From contig JAPPUL010000069.1 of assembly GCA_026874595.1 (NCBI GenBank), forward strand, positions 250,001 to 314,000: a DNA stretch of 64,000 nucleotides, given 5' to 3'. The position numbers and the translations under genes are program-made. Shown in pieces: positions 46,402 through 55,774 of the stretch. The stretch is from Sipunculus nudus (taxonomy: Eukaryota; Annelida; Sipuncula; Golfingiida; Sipunculidae). How positions within the stretch are numbered: position 1 is the stretch's first letter; every line of letters begins with the position of its first letter. The notes below the pieces were generated by a model, which was given only the letters and a program-made list of their open reading frames with translations, ran no database searches and had not been told where the DNA came from.

Positions 46402-47340
46402 ATGCCGGATATAGTAATTACAGAGTTTATGGACAATGAGGCGATAGAGCTTTTATCACGCAGTTTTTCCGTACATTACGATAAAGAACTTCCAAATAAT
46501 AAAAAAGAGCTTTATAAGTTAGTAGAGGATATAAAAGCACTTATTGTCCGCAATAAAACGAATGTAAATAAAGAGTTAATCGCAAGAGCACCAAAACTTA
46601 AAGTTGTAGGCCGTTTAGGAGTTGGGCTTGATAATATTGACATGGGTATATGCAAGGAACGGGATATTAGGATTTATAGGGCATTGGGAGCAAATGCTAT
46701 TGCGGTTGCCGAATATGTTATTATGGCATCGTTACTTTTATTACGCAATGTATTACCTTGTCGTTCCGATGTTATTGCGGGCAGATGGCCTCGCGAGTCT
46801 TTTATAGGACAGGAGATATCGGATAAGGTTATGGGTTTTATAGGTTTTGGTAATACAGGCAAGGCAACGGCGCTACGAGCTAAAGGACTTGGGCTTGGTG
46901 TAATTGTATATGATCCATATTTAAGCGACGAGTCATGCTTTAGGGATATTAACGATATAGAAAGAGTTTCTACAATAGATAATTTAGTAAAGAAAGCACA
47001 TATAATAAGTTTACATATACCTCTTACGGACGAAACTAGAAATCTAGTTGATGAGGAGTTTATATCTAAAATAAAGCCTGGTGCAATACTTATAAACACA
47101 TCCCGAGGTGGTATAGTTGATGAGCTTGCCTTAATTGCAGCACTTAAACGAGGGCATTTAGGGGGTGCTGCAGTTGATGTTTTTGAACATGAGCCTTTGG
47201 ATGCAACGAGAGGAGCACTTTTTGCCGATATACCAAATCTTTTATTAACACCGCATATAGGAGGGGTTACAAAAGAGTCAAATAAACGAGTTAGCTTTAT
47301 GATTGCAAATGAGGTTATAAAGCATTTAAGGAGGATTTAA
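46402..47340 (+). CDS. slcC: (S)-sulfolactate dehydrogenase (D-2-hydroxyacid dehydrogenase family)
   Basis: 312 residues. The NAD site is VMGFIGFGNTGKATALRAKGLGLGVIVYDPY. Catalytic residues follow the family: Arg in INTSRGGIVDE, Glu in DVFEHEPLD and His in LLTPHIGG. The N-terminal MPDIVITEFMD resembles known SlcC. It would oxidise (S)-sulfolactate to sulfopyruvate, which ComC reduces to the (R) form for SuyAB. Phosphoglycerate dehydrogenase is the family alternative, but its position argues for sulfolactate. Its stop overlaps the comC start by one base. Confidence 0.85.
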   Translation: MPDIVITEFMDNEAIELLSRSFSVHYDKELPNNKKELYKLVEDIKALIVRNKTNVNKELIARAPKLKVVGRLGVGLDNIDMGICKERDIRIYRALGANAIAVAEYVIMASLLLLRNVLPCRSDVIAGRWPRESFIGQEISDKVMGFIGFGNTGKATALRAKGLGLGVIVYDPYLSDESCFRDINDIERVSTIDNLVKKAHIISLHIPLTDETRNLVDEEFISKIKPGAILINTSRGGIVDELALIAALKRGHLGGAAVDVFEHEPLDATRGALFADIPNLLLTPHIGGVTKESNKRVSFMIANEVIKHLRRI

Positions 47341-48365
47341 TGTCTTTGGTTAAACTATATCCGGATGATGCTATTTTGCTTGTCAAAGATATCTTCTCAC
47401 AATATACTGAAGAATATATATCTTTATCTGTTGCAAAGGCTCTTGTTGCAGCTGAGGTTGATAGACAGTATGCTCATGGTCTTTTCAGAGTGGAATCTTA
47501 TCTTGGGCAACTAAAAAGCAATAAAATAAACCCTAAAGCCAAGCTAAAATCAAGTAACGGACTTGGTAGTGTTTTACAAATTGATGCAGACTATGGCTTT
47601 GCCTATCCGGCTTTTGACCTTGCAATAAAAGAACTACTCCCACTTGCAAAACAAAATGGTATAGCTATTGCAACGATTTTCCATTCAAGTCATTCCGGTA
47701 TGTTAAGCTATCATGTAGAGCGGATTGCAGATTCTGGATATTGTGCATTATTATTTGTAAACAGCCCCCAAGCAATAGCTCCCTGGGGAGGACATAAGGG
47801 AATATTCGGAACAAACCCTATAGCCTTTGGAGCGCCTGTTGATTCTGTTGATATTAAAGGTCCGCTTGTTATCGATCTTAGTTTAAGTAAAATTGCACGA
47901 GCAAAGATAGTGCAAGGGCTAAAAAATGATAAAGAATATATAGATGAGGGAATAGCCTTAGATAAAGAAGGAAAACCTACTGTACTTGCTCGTGAGGCGT
48001 TAGAAGGGACCCTGCTACCTATTGGTGATGCTAAGGGCTATGCATTATGCTTACTTGTAGAGATACTAAGTGCCTGTTTTAGCGGGTCAAATATCGGATG
48101 TGAGGCAAGTTCCTTCTGGGAGACTGAAGGAGAGCGGCCTAATGTGGGTCATAGTTTAATTGTATTTAATCAAGATGATATATCAAGAGGATTATTCACT
48201 CAAAAACTAAGTCTGCTATTGGGTTATATCCTGGAGCAAGAAAACACTAGATTACCGGGTGATAAGCGATTTTCTTATAGAGAGCTTGCAAAACGTGATG
48301 GTCTTTCAATAAGCCGTGATTTGATGGAATATTTAAATAACCTAAAGTCTTTAGGCCCATCATAA
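47340..48365 (+). CDS. comC: (R)-sulfolactate dehydrogenase (Ldh2/ComC family)
   Basis: 341 residues of the malate/L-lactate dehydrogenase type 2 family, recognised by VAAEVDRQYAHGLFRVESYLGQL, IFHSSHSGMLSYHVERIADSGYCALLFVNSPQAIAPWGGHKGIFGTNPIAFGAP and GDAKGYALCLLVEILSACFSGSNIG. ComC interconverts sulfopyruvate and (R)-sulfolactate with NAD(P)H. It starts in the slcC stop (TAATG). Together the two genes let both sulfolactate enantiomers be fed into SuyAB. Other 2-oxo acids are possible substrates in this family. Confidence 0.85.
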   Translation: MSLVKLYPDDAILLVKDIFSQYTEEYISLSVAKALVAAEVDRQYAHGLFRVESYLGQLKSNKINPKAKLKSSNGLGSVLQIDADYGFAYPAFDLAIKELLPLAKQNGIAIATIFHSSHSGMLSYHVERIADSGYCALLFVNSPQAIAPWGGHKGIFGTNPIAFGAPVDSVDIKGPLVIDLSLSKIARAKIVQGLKNDKEYIDEGIALDKEGKPTVLAREALEGTLLPIGDAKGYALCLLVEILSACFSGSNIGCEASSFWETEGERPNVGHSLIVFNQDDISRGLFTQKLSLLLGYILEQENTRLPGDKRFSYRELAKRDGLSISRDLMEYLNNLKSLGPS

Positions 48366-48411
48366 ACTACATAAGAGGGAAGTAAAACTATAAGCTGCTC
48401 AATCTGCTAAA

Positions 48412-48607
48412 AAATAAAAGATGTATTTATGTACTAAAATAGTTTGTAGCTTTTCTTACCAAAAAACATAAACGTAAAATACAGTTTAAATTGCACTTAC
48501 ATTTTAGTAGATAAAAAAAAACACTTCAGCCATTCCTCACATTGTAATATTACGTATATTATAATGCAAACGTTGTCTAATTTAAAATATAACTGGTCTA
48601 TATAAAT
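48412..48607 (+). promoter_or_regulatory. promoter region shared by the first two GLUG genes
   Basis: Upstream of the 48608 gene, an AATAAAAGATGTATTTATGTACTA block, a T-rich middle and TATAAT (48560-48565, followed by GCAA) recur upstream of 51126 (block from about 50930, TATAAT at 51082-51087). The two regions are diverged copies, so promoter and gene were duplicated together. Confidence 0.5.
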
Positions 48608-50563
48608 ATGCAAAGAGTATTTTTAATACCGATTTTACTTATAATTGTCATATACACAACATCTTGCGGTGAGCTAAATACTATATACATTCAAGCATGT
48701 AAAGATAAATCGGTCAGCCTGATAAACAATGAGCAAGACCTTAACAATATGCAACCAAATGGTAATTACTGTTTAACAACAGATTTAGAGATACAAACCT
48801 GGAAAATGAAAACAGTAAAAGATCGCCGATGGACTTTTAAAGGCGAATTTAATGGCGACAATAAAAGAATAACGATAAACACAATCCAAGGAAACGCATT
48901 TATAGAAAAAATAGACACGGGAGGAACTTTTAAGAACGTAACAATAAATATTATAAACAAAATAGAGCCGAAGAAGGACAGAATAGCAGTGCTTACTATA
49001 ATAAACAACGGAAGGATAGAAAACGTAACAATCGAAGGTAATAAGCAAGAAATTGGCCCCCCTAAAACACATTCGAGTATAGGCGGCTTGGTTGCAGAAA
49101 ACTATGGCACAATAGATAATGTAAGAATTAAATATATAACTATTAAGAGTAGTAAGAAATTCAACGCTGGCGGGCTTGTTGGCTATAATAAAGGAACGAT
49201 AAAAAACGTAGAACTAAATTATGTAAAGGTTGAAGGTAATAAAAATGCGGTTGGCCTCTCTTTGGGAGGGCTTGTTGGAACTAATGATGGCAACAACGCA
49301 AGAATAGACGATGTAAAACTTACAAATATAACAGTTAGTGGCGGCGGCAATAATATTAATAGTGGAGGGCTTGTTGGGGTTAACTTTCAAGGAAGTATAA
49401 TTAAAAACGCAAAAGTAGTATCTGGAAGTATTACAGCGGCTGGACAAGGCAATGTCGGCGGTTTGGTCGGTCAGAATGAAGGCACAATAGAAGGAAGCCA
49501 TGCTAATACAACTATTAAAGCGGCTAGACAAGGCAATGTCGGCGGTTTGGTCGGTTATAATAATAAAGGCACAATAGAAGGAAGCCATGCTGTTAATACA
49601 ACTATTAAAGCGGCTGGACAAGGCAATGTCGGCGGTTTGGTCGGTAAGCATGAAGGCACAATAGAAGGAAGCCATGCTTCTGTTAATACAACTATAGACT
49701 ATAGCGGAACGGATGTTATAAACGCAGGTGGCTTTATTGGTCTTCAAGACTTAGCAGCAAAAACATCGGAATGCTATTCAGCTGGGAGCTTGACGAATGA
49801 GAAAGCAAACCAAGCTAATTTGGGTGGGTTTATAGGCAAACTCAATGAGTATAACGGCGAAAGCATAATAGAAAAAAGCTTCTCTACGACAGATATAACG
49901 TATCCTGGTGGGGATGGCATAAACGTAGGTGGCTTTATCGGCCGTCAGGGTGCAGGAACAATAACGAAATGCTATTCAGCTGGAAAGCTTGAAAGTACCG
50001 CTACCGCAGCTGCTGGTTCTGGCGGCGATACTTATGTGGGCGGCTTTATAGGACAACTAAGCGGCTCTGGCACAATAGAAGAAAGCTTCTCTACGACAGA
50101 TATAACCTATCCTGGTGGGGATGACATAAAGGTAGGTGGCTTTATCGGCCGTCAGGGTGCAGGAACAATAAAGAATGCCTATTCAGCTGGAAAGCTTGAA
50201 AGTACCGCTACCGCAGCTGCTGGTTCTGGAGGCAATACTTATGTGGGCGGCTTTATAGGACAAAAAACCTCTTTTGGAAACATATATTATGTCTATACTC
50301 GTAGCACGATTACCCCAGGAGATCTGGAAACAGCAGGTCATTTTGCAGGGATGGCGTACGGAACAATAGATAAATCCTATTATATCGATACAGGCTTACA
50401 AGTTTCAGTTGGTGTCCAAAATAAAACAAATTGGAGCGGAAAACTATTTCTAGTGGGAGTACAACCAAATGGCAATCCTGACTCAGGTACAAGTTGGGCT
50501 CTTGAAACAACTATATGGAATATTACAGAGGGAGAGTGGCCAACGTTTAAATGGCAGCCGTAG
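48608..50563 (+). CDS. GLUG-motif repeat lipoprotein 1
   Basis: 651 residues. Signal peptide with lipobox TTSC (Cys20), so membrane-anchored and probably surface or periplasm-facing. Repeats built around GGLVG or GGFIG plus NxGxI(E/K)xS pattern match the GLUG motif family, here about fifteen copies. The C-terminus carries a Trp-rich module ending GEWPTFKWQP shared by the array. The gene contains a 207-bp tandem duplication from about 49875, three similar 100-bp units around 49440-49690, and a 207-bp block nearly identical to the next paralogue. GLUG proteins are generally surface-associated; the exact role is unknown. Confidence 0.85.
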   Translation: MQRVFLIPILLIIVIYTTSCGELNTIYIQACKDKSVSLINNEQDLNNMQPNGNYCLTTDLEIQTWKMKTVKDRRWTFKGEFNGDNKRITINTIQGNAFIEKIDTGGTFKNVTINIINKIEPKKDRIAVLTIINNGRIENVTIEGNKQEIGPPKTHSSIGGLVAENYGTIDNVRIKYITIKSSKKFNAGGLVGYNKGTIKNVELNYVKVEGNKNAVGLSLGGLVGTNDGNNARIDDVKLTNITVSGGGNNINSGGLVGVNFQGSIIKNAKVVSGSITAAGQGNVGGLVGQNEGTIEGSHANTTIKAARQGNVGGLVGYNNKGTIEGSHAVNTTIKAAGQGNVGGLVGKHEGTIEGSHASVNTTIDYSGTDVINAGGFIGLQDLAAKTSECYSAGSLTNEKANQANLGGFIGKLNEYNGESIIEKSFSTTDITYPGGDGINVGGFIGRQGAGTITKCYSAGKLESTATAAAGSGGDTYVGGFIGQLSGSGTIEESFSTTDITYPGGDDIKVGGFIGRQGAGTIKNAYSAGKLESTATAAAGSGGNTYVGGFIGQKTSFGNIYYVYTRSTITPGDLETAGHFAGMAYGTIDKSYYIDTGLQVSVGVQNKTNWSGKLFLVGVQPNGNPDSGTSWALETTIWNITEGEWPTFKWQP

Positions 50564-51125
50564 ACTGGCATAAAGCCGTAGGGCATAAAGCCGCAGTTAC
50601 ATAAAGCCGTAGTTATATATAAAAACCATAGCCTGAAAATAATATAGTAGGCATTTTCTTAACTCTTTATCACTTTTTATACATTCTAATAATAATAATA
50701 TTTACTGCTTTTATACTTATGGCTTGTTCGTATAGGAATACCGTACCCACTAGGATAGGTCTAATTGCTGTATGACAGAATGATAGGACCGGTTTAAGTC
50801 AACCGGGAAGCTCTTTTTGATAACACTATTCCTACATCAACACGTTCACTCAATATTATACTCAAATTAAAATATATAAACATATATTCGCTCTTAAAGT
50901 GTTTAATTTAAATATAATCTTCTCGACAATAAAAGATGTATTTATGTACTAACGCCTTATCTATAGTCGCTTATTTTTTTTACAAAAGCAACATATACTT
51001 AAATTCCAATTTGAATTGTATTTACATGTTTGTAGATAAAAAATACTTGAGACATTACACGCACTGTGATAGTATATATATTATAATGCAATTATTGTCT
51101 TGTTTTCTAAATACAGAGAGTTGAT
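50564..51125. other. 562-base spacer with hairpin and duplicated upstream block
   Basis: The left end repeats the 3' tail shared with the third GLUG gene. A hairpin CCGGTT-TAAGTC-AACCGG (50789-50806) lies shortly before a five-T run (50814-50818) and may be a terminator or part of a structured RNA. From about 50930 the sequence is a diverged copy of the 48412-48607 upstream region. Confidence 0.5.
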
Positions 51126-52610
51126 ATGCAAAGAGTATTTTTAATACTGATTTTAATTATAACTGGTATTTATACTGCTTCTTGTGGTGAGCTAAATACT
51201 ATTCATTTCCCTGGTGATATCCTTACAAACACATGTAAAGATCAATATCCAAACTTCAAACTGATAAACAATGAGCAAGACTTGAAAACTATGGAACCAG
51301 ATGGTCAGTACTGTCTAACACAAAACATAAATATAGACACTTGGGACGAAAAACAACAGCCTTTTACAGGTATATTTGATGGCAACAATAAGACAATAAC
51401 GATAAAGGAAATCATAGGAAACGCATTTATACAGCAAATAGGAGATCAGACAGATGAAGGCAAGAAGGCAACTTTTAAGAACGTAAATATAAATATAAAA
51501 AACATAAATCCTGATCCGACGGGCGGTAACGTAGGAGCGCTTGCCCGAATAAACTACGGAACTATACAAGGCGTAACGCTTAATAACGTAACAGTTAGTG
51601 GCAGCGGCGAGGTTGGAGGCCTTGTTGGGAAGAATGAAGGAGAAATAACAAACGTAACGCTTAATAACGTAACAGTTAATGGCAGTGGCGAGGTTGGAGG
51701 GCTTGTTGGAACTAATGATGGCAACAACGCAAGAATAGAAGATGTAAAACTTACAAATATAACAGTTAGTGGCGGCGGCAATAATATTAATATTGGAGGG
51801 CTTGTTGGGGTTAACTTTCAAGGAAGTATAATTAAAAACGCAAAAGTAGTATCTAGAAGTATTACAGCGGCTGGACAAGGCAATGTCGGCGGTTTGGTCG
51901 GTAAGCATGATAACGGCAAAATAGAAGGAAGCCATGCTAATACAGATATAAGCTATCCTGATGGGGATGGCATAAACGTAGGCGGCTTTATCGGTCTTCA
52001 AGGATTAGGAACAATAACGAAATGCTCTTCAAAGGGTAGCTTGATTAGAAGCACGACCTCACTCATACAAGGAGGTAAGGACCCCTCCAATTTGGGTGGC
52101 TTTATAGGTCTAAGCGCCTCTGGTACAATACAAGAAAGCTATACTATGACAGATATAACGGACTTTGTGGAGGGTAAAATAAAGGTAGGTGGCTTTATCG
52201 GCCTTCAGGGTGGAGGAGAAATAAAGAATGCCTATTCAGCTGGAGAGCTTGTAAGTAAATCATATGCTGCTGGAGGCAATACTTATGTGGGCGGCTTTAT
52301 AGGACAACAAACCTCTGGAGGCATATATTATGTCTATACTCGTAGCACGATTAGCACATTAGGAACAACCGCTAGTAATATATTTCGAGGACATCTTGCA
52401 GGGAAAGTCGGCACTATAGCCCAAGCCTATTACAGAAATACAAACTCAAAGCAGATTACAAAGGCAAAGGGAGAGAAAGTGGGAGTGGATGCTAATGGCA
52501 AGCCTGTCTCAGGTACAAGTTGGGCTCTTAATGTCCCTAATGACCCTAATGGCCCAGTATGGCATATTAAAGACGGCGAGTGGCCAACGCTTAAAAACAA
52601 TCCTGAATAA
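51126..52610 (+). CDS. GLUG-motif repeat lipoprotein 2
   Basis: 494 residues. Lipobox YTASC puts the lipid-bearing Cys at residue 20; the first 24 residues closely match GLUG protein 1. The body has about ten GGLVG/GGFIG repeats and ends with a Trp-rich GEWPTLK segment like its paralogues. DNA 51696-51902 matches 49265-49471 in protein 1 with three mismatches and no gaps, while flanks are much more diverged. It is behind its own promoter-like region, a copy of that before protein 1. Probably surface-exposed. Confidence 0.85.
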   Translation: MQRVFLILILIITGIYTASCGELNTIHFPGDILTNTCKDQYPNFKLINNEQDLKTMEPDGQYCLTQNINIDTWDEKQQPFTGIFDGNNKTITIKEIIGNAFIQQIGDQTDEGKKATFKNVNINIKNINPDPTGGNVGALARINYGTIQGVTLNNVTVSGSGEVGGLVGKNEGEITNVTLNNVTVNGSGEVGGLVGTNDGNNARIEDVKLTNITVSGGGNNINIGGLVGVNFQGSIIKNAKVVSRSITAAGQGNVGGLVGKHDNGKIEGSHANTDISYPDGDGINVGGFIGLQGLGTITKCSSKGSLIRSTTSLIQGGKDPSNLGGFIGLSASGTIQESYTMTDITDFVEGKIKVGGFIGLQGGGEIKNAYSAGELVSKSYAAGGNTYVGGFIGQQTSGGIYYVYTRSTISTLGTTASNIFRGHLAGKVGTIAQAYYRNTNSKQITKAKGEKVGVDANGKPVSGTSWALNVPNDPNGPVWHIKDGEWPTLKNNPE

Positions 52611-52840
52611 TAGACAGCCATAGACTAACCATACCAAAGTATCTAGTATACCTTTTTTTACCTTTTTTTACCTTTTTTCTACCTTTTTTTACCTTTTTTT
52701 CTTTGCATTATGAAATAGCCTTAATCCCTATTATGTATATAATACAGTGCGTTTGTTGGCTAAACCTCAAAGATAATTCACTTGCCTTATAATACATAAG
52801 TATCTAGTATATAGTAAGATATCAACGAGGAGGATTGAAT

Positions 52841-55231
52841 ATGAGAAACATGTATTTACTAATCTTATCGATTATGGTGCTGGTTAGTTGTACAACGGAC
52901 AACATCGAGTACTTAGGACTGACGGGGCCGCAGGATAGGCAAGCGGGAGAAGGGCAGGCAATGAGTCAAGATCAGTTCAAGGCAAAGCTTAAAGCAAACG
53001 AGAGTTTTGTTTTAACTAACGATCTAACCTTAGAGATCTCTGATCTACCAACCCTCTTTACATTAGAGGAGTGGGAGAGTGTAGAAAGCTATAGTGGTAC
53101 ACTAGACGGCAACAACAAGAAGATAACAATAAAGTCATTTAAGAGCGGCTCGGTTGGGCTACTAAATAAATTAGGAGCAGGTGGAAAGATAAAAGATCTG
53201 ACTTTAGAGCTTGACACAGAGCTTCAGCTTAGTAACAAGAACGGAGGGGTTTTAGCGGCTTACAACTCAGGGCTTATAGAAAGGGTTAAAATAATCGGCA
53301 GCGGGAAGATAATTCATTCAAGAGAACAGGGTGCAATAGGTGGCCTTGTTGGAAAGAACGAGGCAGCTGGCAGGATAAAGCAATCTTCATCATCTGTTGG
53401 GCTTGAGGGCGAGGTACCGGCTGGAGGGCTTGTTGGAGAGAACGTGGGAGGTATAGAAGAAAGCTATTCAACGGGAGATGTTGTAGGAATGACGTGGATA
53501 GGAGGCTTTGTGGGAGTTAATAAAGGGGATATAAAAAACAGCTATTCAACGGGATCGGTTAGAGGGAAAGGAGCTTATCAGCGGGTAGGCGGGTTTGTTG
53601 GATACATAAGAGGAGTTATAGAGAATTGCTATTCCCGAGCAGAAAATGTAGAAGGAGCTGGAGTTGATGTAGCTGTTGGGCGGTTTGCGGGAGAGATAGA
53701 AGGTGTTAGCTCAGAGACGGGAGTGGATTATAGCAATAAACTAAAAAACAATTTTGTAATGGAAATATCGTCGCCAACAAAGGATATTGGGATAGGAAGC
53801 TCATCTGTGCTAAGGGCATTAAAGACAGAAGAGATTAGGGCAACTACATTTAGTTCTAAAGGCTGGTCAGACGCTGTGTGGATATTTGGACCAAAGAAGT
53901 GGCCAGAATTTGTATGGCAAAGTGGGGTAGGAAGTCCTGGAGTAGGAGATGGACCTATAAAGCCTAAAGAGATGACTCAAAAGGAGTTTAGGGAAAAGCT
54001 TGTGGCTCATGAGAGTTTTGCATTAACAAACGACCTTACATTAGAGAGGTGGGAGATGGTTTTGGAGTATAGAGGGAAGCTGGATGGGAAAGACAAGAAG
54101 CTAATAATAAAGTCGTTTAAAGGAGCTGATGCCAGAGGGTTAATAAAGGAGATAGGCGAAGGTGGAGGGGTGAAGGATCTTAATATAGAGCTTAAAGAAG
54201 ATGTTACTTTTGAAGCGGCCCCAGATGCAAGAAGATACGAAGATCCAGACGCAGCAGGATTACTTGCAGCTTTTAACAAAGGGAAGGTAGAAGGGATAAA
54301 GGTTTTAGGTTCTGGCAAAGTAAACCGAGTAAAAAAGAATGCGTGGGATACGACAGGGGGACTAATTGGAAAGAATGAAAAGACAGGCCATGTAAAAGGG
54401 AGCTCATCCGAGCTTGTGGTTGAGGGGAATTACAATGTCGGCGGGCTCGTTGGATGGAACGAGGGCAAAATAGAAGGAAGCCATGCAACCGGAGATGTTA
54501 AGGGAGAGGACTTTGTCGGCGGTCTGGTTGGATGGAACGGGGGCACAATAGAAAAAAGCTATGCAGAAGGAGATGTTGAGGGAAAGGTCTTTGTCGGCGG
54601 TCTGGTTGGAAGGAACGGGGGCAAAATAGAAGGAAGCCATGCAGAAGGAGATGTTGAGGGAGAGGACGGTGTTGGCGGTCTGGTTGGAGAGAACTGGGAC
54701 AAAGGCACTATAACAAACAGCTATGCAGAAGGAGCTGTTAAGGGAGATTACTCTGTCGGCGGTCTAGTTGGAGGGAACGGGGACGGCACTATAGAAAACA
54801 GCTATGCAACCGGAGCTGTTGAGGGAGAGGACTATGTCGGCGGTCTGGTTGGAGGGAACTGGCGCAGCGGCACTATAACAAACAGCTATGCAGAAGGAGC
54901 TGTTGAGGGAGATTACTATGTCGGCGGTCTAGTTGGAGGGAACTGGGACAAAGGCACAATAGAAAACAGCTATGCAACCGGAGCTGTTAAGGGAGATTAC
55001 TCTGTCGGCGGTCTAGTTGGAGGGAACTGGCGCAGCGGCACTATAACAAACAGTTTCTGTTTGGACAGGGGTCTTAATCCAGTTGGAAGAAATTGGGGAA
55101 GTGCTTCTGGGGTAAGAAAGATAGCAACAGCGGCAATTACAGCAAATACGTTTACTAATGTAGGCTGGTTAAGCTCTGTGTGGAAGAATTTGGTAGCGAG
55201 GCAGTGGCCAAAGCTTGCTTGGCAGCCGTAG
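52841..55231 (+). CDS. GLUG-motif repeat lipoprotein 3, internally duplicated
   Basis: 796 residues from ATG 52841, with GAGGAGG 7 bases upstream; the in-frame TTG at 52835 is less likely. Lipobox LVSC (Cys17). The protein has two similar halves, each beginning with FK/FREKL...ESFxLTNDLTLE and ending in a W-x-WP-x-x-W module. The C-terminal third is a run of about nine GLUG units of 25-30 residues, VGGLVGxNxGxIExSYAxGxVxG, recently amplified by DNA similarity. Different in sequence style (more Glu/Gly) from proteins 1 and 2. Likely a surface lipoprotein. Confidence 0.85.
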   Translation: MRNMYLLILSIMVLVSCTTDNIEYLGLTGPQDRQAGEGQAMSQDQFKAKLKANESFVLTNDLTLEISDLPTLFTLEEWESVESYSGTLDGNNKKITIKSFKSGSVGLLNKLGAGGKIKDLTLELDTELQLSNKNGGVLAAYNSGLIERVKIIGSGKIIHSREQGAIGGLVGKNEAAGRIKQSSSSVGLEGEVPAGGLVGENVGGIEESYSTGDVVGMTWIGGFVGVNKGDIKNSYSTGSVRGKGAYQRVGGFVGYIRGVIENCYSRAENVEGAGVDVAVGRFAGEIEGVSSETGVDYSNKLKNNFVMEISSPTKDIGIGSSSVLRALKTEEIRATTFSSKGWSDAVWIFGPKKWPEFVWQSGVGSPGVGDGPIKPKEMTQKEFREKLVAHESFALTNDLTLERWEMVLEYRGKLDGKDKKLIIKSFKGADARGLIKEIGEGGGVKDLNIELKEDVTFEAAPDARRYEDPDAAGLLAAFNKGKVEGIKVLGSGKVNRVKKNAWDTTGGLIGKNEKTGHVKGSSSELVVEGNYNVGGLVGWNEGKIEGSHATGDVKGEDFVGGLVGWNGGTIEKSYAEGDVEGKVFVGGLVGRNGGKIEGSHAEGDVEGEDGVGGLVGENWDKGTITNSYAEGAVKGDYSVGGLVGGNGDGTIENSYATGAVEGEDYVGGLVGGNWRSGTITNSYAEGAVEGDYYVGGLVGGNWDKGTIENSYATGAVKGDYSVGGLVGGNWRSGTITNSFCLDRGLNPVGRNWGSASGVRKIATAAITANTFTNVGWLSSVWKNLVARQWPKLAWQP

Positions 55232-55774
55232 ACTGGCATAAAGCCGCAGGTTTATAAAGCCGCAGGGCATAAGCTCATAGGGGCCCCAAGGGACCGTAGG
55301 ACATAATAGTAGGCATGCTTTTTTTTAAAACCTAAAAAGGTGCCTACTATTTCGCTCTTATGCCATAAAAGAGAACTACAGGACCCTAAGCTAAAGCCAG
55401 TAGACCTACTCTACAGCAAGCCCAAACTATAACATCTTGACAATACCCAGCAACGTAGCCAACACTTATTAAGCTTACTTATAATAATAGTTGCTTTGTA
55501 TATCATAGTAGTCCCAACAGAACCATATACGAGGCCAATTCATAAATTAAGCACAATATAACTTTAGATAGATATATATTAACCTTTCTTATCCTGCTTA
55601 TTCTTCTTATTCCCTTCTTAATTTATCTTACTTTCTAAACCATAAAACTATATTACTTCTAACGCCCTTCTTTTATATGAATATATGAATATATGAATAT
55701 ATGAATATATGAACAAATAACAAAAATGTAGTGTTATGTACTTAACATGTATAAATTCAGGAGCAAACCACTTT
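55232..55774. other. 543-base spacer with 10-bp inverted repeat
   Basis: Begins with the tail shared with the first GLUG gene (26 identical bases at 55221-55246 and 50553-50578). ATAGTAGGCA (55306-55315) and TGCCTACTAT (55341-55350) form a perfect inverted repeat around an A/T-rich loop, perhaps a terminator; only its left arm is kept near 50644. A 9-base AATATATG-type repeat lies at 55679-55712. Confidence 0.55.

Noticed and set aside
50936-51124. 62-codon plus-strand frame before GLUG gene 2
   Set aside because: It lies in the duplicated promoter region and the matching region before gene 1 does not keep the frame.
55306-55350. Inverted repeat as insertion-sequence ends
   Set aside because: Only 45 bases are enclosed, no transposase is present and no target duplication is seen; a hairpin is simpler.
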